A model generated the notes under the pieces. That model had not been told where the DNA came from, did no database searches, and saw only the letters and a program-made list of their open reading frames with translations. A stretch of 64,000 bases of DNA from Forficula auricularia (Eukaryota; Arthropoda; Insecta; Dermaptera; Forficulidae), in assembly GCA_024734495.1 (NCBI GenBank), contig JALMQS010000055.1, positions 12,234,552 to 12,298,551 of the forward strand. Reading direction: 5' to 3'. Of this stretch, positions 44,346 through 54,791 are shown piece after piece. Each line of letters begins with the position of its first letter. Position 1 is the first letter of the stretch. The position numbers and the translations under genes were made by a program.

Positions 44346-44898
44346 GAAGGTTCTTTCGCGACAATCCACACTAAAAGTTTTAGCCTCATAACCACTCTAT
44401 AAATATATGAAAGGTGCTAAAATTTTAGGTTATGTTTTTTAACGTGACTGTACTTTTTGCACTACTATATTCTCTTTATGGATGGATCGTTTCCAAGCCA
44501 TTGTGCTTATATCCCCTCCACTAAAAATAGTCGCCCAAATATGTTCTTTTACGAACATGAATTTAGGTCATTTATCGAAGATTTTAATAGATGTTTTTTT
44601 ATTTTTTATCAAAACTACGAGGAAAATAGTTTCAATGATTTTTTAAGTTACTCCGAATATATTATTCTACCAAATATTAGTTTTTCATCAAGATGGTGAA
44701 AGTCCTTCAATGAAAAAAAAATAATGATCATTATCCAATCTACCATATGTAAAAAATTTCATTTTTAATTGCAATTATTTCATGTTTGGTGTGGTAAATC
44801 GTCTTCAAATTTTAATAGTATGTGTATTATGCTTTTAATAACTTATATTCCAAGTTTCAAAGACTTCTTGAATTTTTGCATTTGTGAAAGAATTACCC
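44346..44898 (-). mobile_element. TTAA-site DNA element, family T1, copy 3
   Basis: An inverted copy of 8817-9325 with TTAA at 44342-44345 and a decayed right flank (CTAA). At 44548-44594 it contains ACGAACATGAATTTAGGTCA and the following text, which otherwise occurs at 13303-13350 in the arm of the tRNA-like fold-back. A piece of that element has therefore been inserted or exchanged here. Confidence 0.75.
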
Positions 44899-45039
44899 TA
44901 AGTTATCTGAATCCAGACACAGAGACAAAAACATCACCTAAAAAAATAATTTCTTATTTTTCTTCACGTCCCAGAAGTTTCTAAACACGATAAGGGAAAA
45001 AATTCGAGTGAAATATTTAATAGTTTGACAAAAAGTCTC

Positions 45040-45175
45040 CCGTGGTGAAAATAAGCTGGCCAAGTTCGAATCGGACCACATATCCTTTCCGTATCTTATA
45101 AGTCCTAAAATACTTGAGATCAAATCCGTTCTTATTTGTCGTTGATATGGAGAGAATAAGGTAATTCGTTCATAC
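45040..45175 (+). repeat. interspersed coding-like relic (copy 4 of 5)
   Basis: Shares TTCCGTATCTTATAAG, AAAATACTTGAGATC and TTATTTGTCGTTGATATGGAG with the other copies. Confidence 0.4.
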
Positions 45176-45214
45176 CAATATCTTCAACTCTAACCCATTC
45201 TCTGAAATTTCTTC

Positions 45215-45312
45215 TTCTTTTCCCGATGCAAGGGTCCAGGCTGGACTACAAAGTTTGTACCTTTTTGATGCAAATTCTTGTATCAATATCATTATTAAAA
45301 AAATAAATAAAT
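45215..45312 (+). mobile_element. 3' tail of the LINE family seen at 10.4 and 12.6 kb
   Basis: TTTCTTCTTCTTTTCCCGATG, then GTACCTTTTTGATGCAAATTC, then an A-rich (TAAA)n tail. The order matches the 3' ends at 11425-11519 and 12925-13019, but more diverged. Only about 100 bp remain, with no coding part. Confidence 0.55.
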
Positions 45313-45770
45313 AAAAAGGAAGACAATTAATTGGTTGAAAGCTTGACTGGAAACTTCATTGTTTTTTGACCTCAACCCTCATCATTCAATATTTAAATGA
45401 AGGACAAATCATTTGATCTGCAAATTCAGTAAGATTCTATAGTGTGAAAGAGAAAAATAAATATTAAGAAAATTCTGTTGCTCAGAACACTGTCAAAATA
45501 TTTAGTCTCGGATTTTCTAAAACTCAAACTAAGTTCTTTTGAATATTTATTATTACAATTTTGAGTAGCTAATCTAAGATAAAATATATTTTACTACTAT
45601 GATAAAAGTAGTTTCTGATAATCCTCATAACATAAATTCTTGCATAACCAGCTTTTATAGCTATAGTATACTTTAAAAAAATAATAAAAAGTTTATTAGA
45701 TTAAAAAAGTATTAAAATTCACTTTAATCAGATGAAGATTTAAGTCTCTGAGAAACCAGAGATGGCTCTG
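45313..45770. other. AT-rich sequence, no gene seen
   Basis: No recognised feature. Confidence 0.6.
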
Positions 45771-45774
45771 TTTC

Positions 45775-46083
45775 TTGTTTATTTCTTATAAGGAGAAAAT
45801 ACTGGTCATGCATGGGCTTTATCAGAAAATGGGGTATGGAAAAAATCTAACGAAATTTTTTCAAAAAAATTTCAAGATTTTAAAAATAGAAAGCATAACA
45901 TTTATCAAACGATGGAATTTTAAGGCTTTTGAATCTCTTTTAATGCATAGAAAGAAAGTGGGGATTAATAACTCTGTCCTTCGCTCCAAAAAATAATTCT
46001 GTCTAGGACCCTGGACCCTGCCGCTGGTCATCTTCAGCCCGATCGATTGTCTGAAGTTGTATAAATTTGATTACGATAATAAA
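45775..46083 (+). mobile_element. possible 3' end of another non-LTR retrotransposon
   Basis: A 73-codon lysine/phenylalanine-rich frame ends at 45996. It is followed by a GC-richer 3' section with CCGATCGATTGTCTGAAG and a (TAAA)n tail at 46076-46096. Many jockey-like elements end with such a section. The frame itself shows no RT motif, so the call is tentative. Confidence 0.4.
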
Positions 46084-46428
46084 TAAATAAATAATATGCA
46101 ACGTCAAAATTTTGCACTCTGTTGATCTTAAAATTCTATTTTTGCTGAGAGCAGAAAGGTTTTTGATTCATGAAGAAGGAATTGAAAATTGTACCTTTTG
46201 CTTAATATAAATCCAATTAAAATTCTAGTAAATAACCACTTTAAATATTTATATTAAACTAAAGTTCATTTTAATGAATTTCAAATAAATAAATCGGAAA
46301 AGTGATTACTTTTTTAAGACTCGCTACGCTGTCCAAAATTTTAGTAATTTGGCAATTTTTTGTCAGAAAATTGAAGCTTAGCATCGAGGTGCAACTTAAA
46401 GAAGCCTATGTGCCAAAGGCCATAGGGG

Positions 46429-47116
46429 GATAAGCAGGGTTAAAATGCCTTTAGTAAATATCTTAATGATATTTTATCGATATGTAAATACTATAGAAAT
46501 ATAAAGATCCTGAAAATTTCAGACCTTAATCTATATCGGCGTTATATTTTATTGTAAGAAATAATTTTTTTTATTATCTCTAATGCAAGATATTTATTTC
46601 ATGGTATTATTTATGTAATAATAATAATATAATTTGTAATTATTTAGGTAGAATTTGTTGAAAAATTCGATTTTTCGGTAATAAAAATAGTTTTTATTTT
46701 TTTAACTATGGCGTACCATTAAGAAAATTTTGAAAAATTCTTAGTCATTATAGGTCTTATAAGAAATGTAAAAATGATAGAATCATAATTTTGCTTAAAA
46801 AGTATCATAATAAAAATTGAAAAAGTAAGAGAAAATAATTTTTTTGATCATCAATTTATTAAGCTAAACATTATTCCATGGTGTCCGTAAAACCTCTCTA
46901 TTGCCTGCATAACATACTAAATTTTCAAATAAATCGGTTCACTAATCCAAAGAAAAAAATTATTTTCCAATTTTTACTTATTTTTACTTTTTGAAGAGAC
47001 CGATATAGATTAAGGTCTGGAATTTTCAGGATCTTTATATTTCTATAGTATCTACATATCCATAGAATATCATTAAGATATTTACAAAATGCATTTTTAG
47101 CCTGGTTATCCCCAGT
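46429..47116. mobile_element. DNA element with about 120-bp terminal inverted repeats
   Basis: Left arm GGGGATAAGCAGGGTTAAAA through GATCCTGAAAATTTCAGACC and TAATCTATATCGG is mirrored at 46998-47116. The central 440 bp have no frame. The long TIRs may suggest a MULE-like or fold-back class, but no target duplication is evident. Confidence 0.7.
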
Positions 47117-48440
47117 CAGCTTTTAGTTTCAATCTTTCGATAACTCACCCTATAACAATTCGATCTTTTTTATTTTCTGCATTTTTCAACCTTATGTAGA
47201 ATACTCAAAATCTAATCAGATCTTCAATTTGCAAATATAAATATTTTGGCAGTTTCCCCGATATTCTTGAATTATCTTAGGTATCGGAATCCAAACACAC
47301 AGATAGTACTTATTTTTCAAAAAAAAAAAAAATGTTTCAAAATGTTAAAGACCAGTATTTTTTATTTTTATTTATATTTTTTGGTATATTTTGAAAAAAA
47401 TTATCACAAAAAAATAAATACATAAAATAAAAAAAATGCAGATCCTTAAAATTTCATTTCATTTTGCCTTTTTTACTTAAATTGTTCAACAAATTGAAAA
47501 CTTTTTTTTCAGTATCAAAATTAATATAATATTTTTGTATATTTGTGTGTCGTAAGGAAGATATTACATTTGTCGAAAGTTTGAATTAGAATTTGATTAT
47601 TTGTTTTTCATTCAGTAGGAAATAGCATTTTTCCTATAAATATATAGGAGAGCGTGAATGTTTCTAAATTCGTGACCTGAATGAAGTTCAGGCGAACTGA
47701 AATGTACTAATATTCCAAATAAAAATTCTTTAATAAACCTTAAAAAAACTCAATTTAAAAAATTTAGTAGATTTTAGGAAATTAAACTTTTTGTAAAATA
47801 ATCCCTTAATTAAAATTATTTTTTTTAATTGTTGTTCATAGGTTGCGTAGATTTTATGTTAATTTTAGTATTCCCTATTTTAAAGGTAAAAAACGAAACT
47901 ACCCTTATTTATGTCTGTCACTTTTATTACATGTCTTTAATTATTAATGCTAGGAACTTAAAATTAGTAAAACGTTGTGTATTATGTTAATTTTATCGAT
48001 AACAATCTCTAGTTTATCTATCACAGTTTCTAGTGTAACGCCTGTAACATCTAAAATATTAATTATAGAACTTGAAATTTATAATAGAGTTTAATGACCT
48101 GCATTTTCTAAAAGTTGAAAACATCTTTGAAGAGCCTCTGTAAACATAAAATGTGCGCACCCTTTTGAGGAGAGTTTCGGTCTTTTAAAATCCTGTTAAA
48201 CATATTTCTTGGAATTTTTAACGTCTCGCAACGTGACAACCCACCCTCCATCTAAATTTGCAACCCTTGATTTAGTTTATAATATTCAATTAATTTATAA
48301 AAATTAATGATAGTAGCTGAGTAATTTATGCGAAAAATTATTTTTGTGGCTAGAAAATAATTAGTTTGGATCACAGATGTAAAACTATGGGACTGTCGGT
48401 ATGCGAGACCCACTTTTTTATAATTCAAAAATTTTCAATT
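47117..48440. other. AT-rich sequence with one core-like motif
   Basis: Apart from the motif at 47677-47702, no repeat end or coding frame was recognised. Confidence 0.55.
47677..47702 (+). ncRNA. diverged hammerhead-core-like motif
   Basis: CTGAATGA (one base longer than CTGANGA), AGTTC, loop AGGC, GAACT, GAAA. Stem II is perfect over five pairs. The following bases TGTAC give no clear cleavage triplet or stem I. Confidence 0.35.
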
Positions 48441-48441
48441 A

Positions 48442-48748
48442 GGGTCCGTCCATAAATTCTGTCAAACGAATTTCAAGATTTTTAGACCACTTTCCCCCTG
48501 TGTCGCATTTTCATTAAGCCCCCTCTATATTGTGACGTCACACTATCACTTTTATACCAAATCCTTTTCAGGTTGGAATAATAATAACTTGAAATCTAAA
48601 AAAATATATTTGAAAATTTAAAAAAAAAATTAATTTGACTTTTGTGACATCACCATTTTTAAGATCCCCGGGCCCCCTGTCACATTTTATCCCACATCTC
48701 AGATGCCTCCTCCTCCCTTACTGGGTGACTTACTTTATGGACGGTCCC
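48442..48748 (+). mobile_element. GGGACCGTCC MITE, third copy
   Basis: Begins GGGTCCGTCCATAAATTC and ends ACTTTATGGACGGTCCC, flanked by TTA on both sides (48439-48441 and 48749-48751). The interior has C-runs and a GTGACGTCACAC-type block shared with 10.2 and 16.5 kb. No frame. Confidence 0.75.
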
Positions 48749-48751
48749 TTA

Positions 48752-49025
48752 TGATGGTTAATTTAATACATTATATTTGAAAAGATATTTATATGAAAAA
48801 AAAAATAAAAATTTTGATGGTGGCGATTTGACATAAAAAAAACTCATAAATAAATACCAAAAAGAGCGAAAAAAGTAAATTATTAGTTCATTATTTTTTC
48901 ATTTCTGAACTATTCTATTTTTGATAAGACAAAAAACATTGATAGAGAGAAAGGTATTTTGATAAATAAATGAGCTAAATAAATAATTCCTTAGTCATTG
49001 TAATAAATTCAGATAACGAAAGCTT
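48752..49025. other. AT-rich sequence, no gene seen
   Basis: No recognised feature. Confidence 0.6.
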
Positions 49026-49027
49026 AC

Positions 49028-49420
49028 CATTCCATTTAATCTTGTCGTACGGCGATGCGAGAAGAAGCGGCCTGTTTCGATGTCCAAAATGATACTGAAC
49101 GTGAATTAGAAACGCAAAGCCAATATTGATCTCGAATTGATAAGAACATGATTAGGAAATTCGATAACGATAAACGTCAGATAACTTCGGTGGAAAAAGA
49201 AAAAAACGAATTAAAATAAAAGGTGAAATAGACCGAGCGCGAAATTAAGACTAAGCGCTTAAGCTCGCATATCGTATCCAGGCGAAACCGACGTCTTTCT
49301 TACGCATGCGCATAAGACGTCAACCGGCCTTCAGTTGCCGTTTCAAGAACCCACAAATTCGGTCCTTCTCTTCGGGACTATTATATATACAGGACCGTAA
49401 CAGAGCGGGGTTTCTGCACA
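49028..49420 (-). promoter_or_regulatory. CpG-rich promoter-like island with possible first exon
   Basis: This stretch is much richer in G+C and in CpG than anything nearby. Read on the minus strand it has TATATATA at 49389-49382, then an NRF-1-like ACGCATGCGCA palindrome near 49302-49313, a 5'-UTR-like segment, and ATGGAATG at 49035-49028 immediately followed by the splice donor GTAAGC. That is the layout of a first exon with the start codon at its end. No downstream exon was identified and a solo LTR is an alternative. Confidence 0.35.
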
Positions 49421-49423
49421 CAG

Positions 49424-49465
49424 GGCCGGATTAACAAATAAGAGACAAAAAAAAAAAAAAAAAAT
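49424..49465 (+). mobile_element. hAT-like end remnant with A-run
   Basis: CAGGGCCGGATTAAC at 49422 is a common hAT terminal text; it is followed by an A-run at 49447-49463. No partner end was found. Confidence 0.35.
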
Positions 49466-50178
49466 TGAAAAGATTTTCATGCAGAGGTGAGAATTTCTAC
49501 ATCTTTTCTATGTTTATTTCAGAAAATCCCAATTTTCATGGGCGTAGTTAAAGGGGGCATCGGATAGTCCCCCTCTTTCAAAACTCATTGATATCTTAGT
49601 GTTAGTAAGTTCTCCCATTTGTGGCATTGAACGTTCAATTTTTTATTCTGGCCAAAAGTAATAGTTCAAAAATTTTGAAACTTGGTAGACTTTATTCTTA
49701 TAATAGTAGCTATCCTCGGAATTTTGGCCATTAGCGCATACAATCTTTAGAATATACAGAAAACTTCCTTTATTCCGATAAATTTAGCAGCCCTATATCT
49801 AATACTTTGTCAATGTTAAAGGCTCATATGGTTCGAAAAAAAAGACATACCCACATAGTCTCCAATTTAGTATCAATCAATAGTTAACCTGTGATCCCAC
49901 AGCGAAAAGTGGCATGTTTCCCATCTAAATAACATGGGAGCTTTACATAGGACAAACTGGAGATCAATCAACTACCGTATCGCTCGAACACAATGTTAAA
50001 TCATTGAAACCCTCTACGACTTGATACTTAGTGATAGTAGCTAATCCCTCAGACTCATTACAGTTATGTTTCAGCTATGCTGATACATCTTTGGAATTAC
50101 AGCAGATAAATTCTCGTCTACTAAAAGCCCCGTTATTTAGCAAGTTATAGACTCCAAAATTATAATAAGTAAAAATCT

Positions 50179-50773
50179 TTTAAGGAGTTCGGTGTTGGTT
50201 CTAGGTGAAACATTTTAATATAATAATAAAACTTGAGTAAGATACGAGGTAGGATGTCATCATTGGGATTCAGTTCCATAATTTATAAATGTAATTTTTG
50301 TTTTTCAGAGGATGAGGAACAAAATAAGCGTTTGTTTATGACTTATCAATTGCAACGTTTCGCCACTTTTATTGCAGCTTCTTAGGCTCTTGATAAATAA
50401 ATCTCAAACACTTTATTATTTCTTTGTTTTATAAAAGCTCTACCATTAATATACACAAAGACACTGGAATACATATCACTATTTTGTCATCATCAACTCA
50501 AAAACACCAATTGGTAGTGATATGTATTCCAGTGCCTTTGTGTATATTAATGGCAGAGCTTTATAAAATAAAAATAAATGACAAAGTGCTTGGAATTTAT
50601 TTATCAAGAGCCTGAAGAAGCTGCAATAAAAGTGGCGAAACGTTGCAATTGATAAGTCATAAACAAACGCTTATTTTGTTCCTCATCCTCTGAAAAACAA
50701 AAATTACATTACTGAGGTAGGTTTCACAGTTTTTGTGAAACCTACCTCGTATCTTACTCAAGTTTTATTATTA
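50179..50773 (+). mobile_element. GGTGTTGG-leader palindromic retroelement with 12-bp TSD
   Basis: It is flanked by AAGTAAAAATCT at 50167-50178 and 50774-50785, identical. The leader TTTAAGGAGTTCGGTGTTGG is followed by GTGAAACAT, then arms 50218-50470 and 50516-50770 that mirror each other. The right arm carries the hammerhead-like core. It ends with GTGAAACCTACCTCG and ACTCAAGTTTTATTATTA. The 595-bp element has no convincing protein frame. Confidence 0.8.
50601..50652 (+). ncRNA. hammerhead-like motif with long stem I
   Basis: TTATCAA GA GC, CTGAAGA (50612-50618), extra A, GCTGC...GTGGC stem II (with G-U pairs), GAAAC (50637-50641), GTT, GC AA TTGATAA. TTATCAA pairs fully with TTGATAA, and GC with GC, leaving a GA/AA internal loop in stem I. 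An internal loop in stem I is usual for active natural hammerheads. Stem III would be AC/GU only. Confidence 0.6.
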
Positions 50774-51030
50774 AAGTAAAAATCTGTAAACATTCTGAAG
50801 GATAGCTATTGTTATAAGGATACAGTCTACAGAGTTTCAAATTTTTTGAACTATTACTTTGGACAGAATAAAAAATTGATCGTTCAATGCCAAAAACCCC
50901 ATATTATTTAGATGGGAAACTTGCATCGCTATGGGGCACAGGTTAAAATTGAGATAGAGACTTGGAACTTGGGATTTTTTTTATTTATTTCGAACCATAT
51001 GAGCCTCTGTCAGCGTAAACATTCGAAAAT

Positions 51031-51540
51031 ACCCAAAATAAGGACCACCCTAATGTTTACTGGGTTTTAACTCTCAATAAAAATTTTGAACAAAAATATT
51101 AAGAGCATTTTTTTATTAATTTTAGAGGTATTGACTTTGTATACTCAAAGCTAGTTGTTTTGCTCGGATTTTGTATACAAAATATAAATAAAATTCATTC
51201 TTAGTTCAAAGAATTTATTATATTTTATATCATTTGATTAACATACCGTCATCATTTTATTAATTCTTCGAAGATTAGTTTTAAAATTGTCGCTTTTATC
51301 TTTGTGAATGAAAAAAATGGTTTATTTAGATTAAATAAATAATATTACTGCACAAGTGTAATCTGAAAAATTTAATCAAGACATTAAACTATCGTACGAT
51401 GCAAAAGTTGGCGAGTGAGATAAGCCCCTTAGAGTTAGTCAACTGAACATACATATTAGAGTGTTTCGTTTAAATATCTTGTATTATATGTAGGAAAAAA
51501 ATCCTTAGACAAGAGGAGTTGCTATTAAGAGGTAGCACAT
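51031..51540. other. AT-rich sequence, no gene seen
   Basis: No recognised feature. Confidence 0.6.
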
Positions 51541-51544
51541 TAAT

Positions 51545-51918
51545 TTATATCATCATCATTGAGTATACAGTCCTAAGACTGGTTTGATGCAACAATCCGT
51601 CTCCACTCGACTCTGTCCCCTGCCAGCTGTTTCATCATTAGCCTGTCGATAGCGACAATCCACTCCTGAATATAGGCCTCTTCCATCAAATGGAAGGGGG
51701 TTGGCATTAAGTCACCACGCTTGCTGTTTGCACGCCAGCTGTTTGACCTCTCTAAATGTCTGGCATCCCATATCCCCAATTATTTGGTTGAAATATTCTA
51801 ATCTGGGTCTTCCCTTCCCTTTTCTTCCCCCCTCCAAGATATCCCTAAGCAGTCCCCCATGTCTCAGTGTGTGCCCCATCATCTGACCTCTTCTCTTCTT
51901 CAGACTCTTCCACAAGGT
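51545..51918 (-). pseudogene. C-terminal end of a LINE protein
   Basis: Minus frame 51915-51712 reads KKRRGQMMGHTLRHGG, LLRDILEG, KGRPRLEYFNQIIGDMGC and EVKQLA. A second frame at 51779-51573 continues DRVEWRRIV. This is the well-known C-terminal text of insect LINE polyproteins (GHTLRHDGLL...RGRPR...DRxEWR). Two frames are needed, so there is at least one frameshift near 51712-51779. The ATC/ATG tail at 51545-51556 may be the start of the 3' UTR. Confidence 0.75.
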
Positions 51919-51929
51919 TCTTCTTTCTC

Positions 51930-52230
51930 CGATTCTTCCAAGAACTTCTTCATTTGTAATTTATAAGTTTTCATATTTAAATAAAATGGGAAGTGTAGTT
52001 ATTTTTTTTTAAGATTCCCATTTATTTGCAATTATGCTCATTTTGCACCCTTCCTTCAAAATAAATGGTGTGTGCGCTACACGACTTTCACTTACAGCCT
52101 CATCATATTCTTTGAAATCATAATAATAATTTCCCCTTTCAAATTAGTCTGATTCAGTGTTTAAATAAAGATAAAAAAAAAATATGTGTGCGTGGAATCC
52201 ATGCGCGACAAAAGTGAAACTTTTTTTATT
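51930..52230. other. AT-rich sequence, no gene seen
   Basis: No recognised feature. Confidence 0.55.
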
Positions 52231-52234
52231 AATA

Positions 52235-52471
52235 TTATTTACTTTCTAATGGGTGGAGGTCCACAAATTTTAATCCCTCACCCGGATTCATGGGGTTCAG
52301 AGAGTGATCAGAGTTATAAGACTGCATCGGCGAGGCTAGTCTCTTCCTAGCCTCTTCTAATCCACATCCACCCACTGACCCTATCCTTTCCCCCAAGACC
52401 CACCTCCGATCATCATTCACCCGGCCAACCCTATACATGTCCTTGGCACCATATAGTGTCTGACCTTCCAT
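52235..52471 (-). CDS. hypothetical frame, GC-richer, unassigned
   Basis: A 78-codon frame (RRWVLGERIGSVGGCGLEEARKRL, then SDHSLNPMNPGE) in a clearly GC-richer block. Composition and residue use look coding-like. It lies upstream, in the same direction, of the LINE C-terminus at 51.5-51.9 kb and may belong to the same or another retroelement. No domain was recognised. Confidence 0.3.
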   Translation of the reverse strand: MEGQTLYGAKDMYRVGRVNDDRRWVLGERIGSVGGCGLEEARKRLASPMQSYNSDHSLNPMNPGEGLKFVDLHPLESK

Positions 52472-52474
52472 TGT

Positions 52475-53015
52475 AGCTCGTAAATTAGATCAGATACAAA
52501 CTAGAAATTTACAAATGATATGTAGTGATTTTCCCAGAAATTAAAGATCGTATTAACATTTTAATCGAATGATTATTTTGAGGAGGATCAAATTTTTGTG
52601 GGGTCAAAAATAAAAAATATTTTCTAATCATTGTTTTATATCAATTATAATAAAAAAATATTTTATTTATCAATTATTTATTTAATCGAATTTTTTATGT
52701 TATATGTTGAAAATATCTAAAATTGCTGTGATACTGCGGTCTACCGGCCGAGTTTTTGAATTGAAACTTCTTAATTCTGAGCTATATTTCTAAATTGTTA
52801 AACAATATTATTATTATAATAGATGTGAAATGATTTTTTCATTACGTCCCTGAAAAAATCAATATGTTACAGAAGCGACTCATCAAAAACAAGCGAAGCT
52901 ATCGAAAATCTATCCATGTGAACAATATCTCAAGACCTTTATATTTAAGACATTTAAGGCAGGTCCGAATTTTACGAGAAAATAATATTCTTAACAAGTC
53001 TGTGAGAGTTACTCG
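52475..53015. other. AT-rich sequence, no gene seen
   Basis: A basic 65-codon frame (52864-53061) runs into the relic repeat that follows. Not called. Confidence 0.5.
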
Positions 53016-53019
53016 TATA

Positions 53020-53200
53020 CCTAGAGTTTGTTCCATACCTTATATTTTCCAAAATACTTAGATATCATATTTGTAGTTGAGAAGGAGAGAATGAAGGAAT
53101 TTGTGTAATTTTAAGTTAAGCCATTTCTAAACGTCGACAGGTTAAAAAATTACCTATTTGAGGCCTTCTCACATCGTCATTCTAAAGAGAAATAAATAAT
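53020..53200 (+). repeat. interspersed coding-like relic (copy 5 of 5)
   Basis: CCATACCTTATATTTTCC, AAAATACTTAGATATC, GAGAAGGAGAGAATGAAGG, TTAAGTTAAGCCATTTC and CATCGTCATTCTAAAG occur in the order seen in the other copies. This is the most complete version of the shared text. Confidence 0.45.
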
Positions 53201-53930
53201 AAAAAAAATCAAGCCTAATTCAATGTAAAGATAGAATTTTACTCAAACCCAATGACTTGGTCATAGGGCGGTTTGAACCAGCTACACCACTTGATTTTTC
53301 GATCTTTTTAGATTTGTGTATTCTTTATCTAGAGAATATGATAGATAAGATGGAGTACTTTGGCAATTTCAGAGCTTCCCCTCAAATTCAAGTATTTTTG
53401 ATTTCAATATTATTTTATTTAAATAAAAAAAAGGCAAGGTAACATTGGTTTAGAAATTTATAGGGTAGATAAGCTATAAGCAATGTGTAGAATCTTTTGG
53501 AAGAATAGAAATAACACTTTAATATGATACGAAGTTTATCTTATTTACTTATTATAAACATTATCCACCTAAAGTGATCATTTCCGAAACTCGTTTGAAG
53601 CACCTACTCGTCTCCATTTGACGCATTTAGTACATACATATAATTTTATTTCAAAGGTTAATGATAATTCAAATTAGAAGAATAATCATTAAATATATAG
53701 GAAATTTGTCATAACTCTTTTTCTATTGACCCATCGTATAAGAGTTTCCGCTCTTTCCCTTGTTAATAGATACTAGCATGGCAGATGTTCTAAAACAAGA
53801 TAAAACCAATCACCATTGGTAAAACCGATTTGAACTTTTCGTACATACAAAATCCCTTCCCTGTCAAATTAGAGACAATCATTTGTTAATTCTTTCATCC
53901 TTATGACTTCTAGAGCAGTGTTCCACAAAT
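53201..53930. other. AT-rich sequence, no gene seen
   Basis: No recognised feature. At 53855-53920 the text CCCTGTCAAATTAG...CTTATGACTTCTAGAG distantly recalls the LINE segment at 12748-12826 and may be an old fragment. Confidence 0.45.
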
Positions 53931-53933
53931 GTG

Positions 53934-54010
53934 TGCCGCGGCACTACTGATGTACTGGAGGTCACTAGTTGTGTGCAAAATGTCACGTTTTGTGAAGATA
54001 ATACACATAG
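53934..54010 (+). mobile_element. hAT-like end remnant
   Basis: CAGTGTTCCACAAATGTGTG followed by CCGCGGCAC is a common hAT left end. The right end was not found. Confidence 0.4.
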
Positions 54011-54634
54011 CTGAGAGTTATGCGAGCAGCCTTATCAACGATTACTCCAAATTTTGATCGCCTGTGCTCTTTTCATATTATAAATAAAACTCGTGAATCT
54101 ATTATTTATTATTAAAATGGACATGAACCAACTAAATTTTTCATTGAAAGCAAAAGATTTAAGTATCTTTTTGAGTGTCTTTTTTTGAAAAAAGATGGAA
54201 ATTATTTAAAAATTAACCCAGACCTAGAATATTAATAAATGAATTTAAGTTTTAAGGACCAATCATAGATTTTAGAGAAAATATTTTTACATTGCATATC
54301 AGAGAGGATCGTCCCCTTAGGAATCGAACCCAAGCGCTAACTAGCTTGCCGGGCCGTTAGCCAAACTCTTAAGACAAATCTCTCTCTGACATGCAACATA
54401 TATAAGTATTATAGCTAAAGATTTTTCTCAAGCGCTAACTAAGCTTGACGGTTCGTTAACATAACCCTTAAGACAAATCTCTCGATATGCACATATAGAG
54501 TATTATAGCTAAAGATTTTTCTTTAGCTATAATACTTATATATATTGCATGTCAGAGAGAGATTTGTCTTCAGGGTTTGGCTAACGGTCCGGCAAGTAGT
54601 TAGCGCTTGGGTTCGATTCCTAAGGGACGATCCT

Positions 54635-54769
54635 TGATGCGTACAAAGCTTACTTGATGTATTGTTAATCGTTCTATTGTTTGTATTTATATTTATATGT
54701 TTGTTGATGTTATTGAAAATAAATGTTTTTGAATAAGATTACGAGTTCTTAATTAATATGATCGTAATA
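54635..54769 (+). repeat. 5' LTR
   Basis: From TGATGCGTACAAAG to GATCGTAATA, 135 bp. It contains AATAAATG (near 54719), a possible polyadenylation signal. The ends are TG...TA, not the usual TG...CA. Confidence 0.9.
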
Positions 54770-54770
54770 T

Positions 54771-54783
54771 TGGCGCCCGAACA
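54771..54783 (+). other. primer binding site
   Basis: TGGCGCCCGAACA starts one base after the LTR and is complementary to the 3' end of a lysine-type tRNA. This primer is shared by many LTR retroelements. Confidence 0.85.
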
Positions 54784-54791
54784 ATGTGAAA

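Larger units (their letters stand above)
49620..51030. repeat. outer inverted duplication around a palindromic element
   Basis: Blocks at 49620-49930 (TTGAACGTTCAATTTTTTATTC, CATATGGTTCGAAAAAAAAG, TTTCCCATCTAAATAA) recur inverted at 50790-51030. Their order is changed, so the region was rearranged after duplication. The 50179-50773 element lies between. Confidence 0.6.

Noticed and set aside
52864..53061. Small basic protein
   Set aside because: The second half overlaps the relic repeat shared with other loci; no domain.
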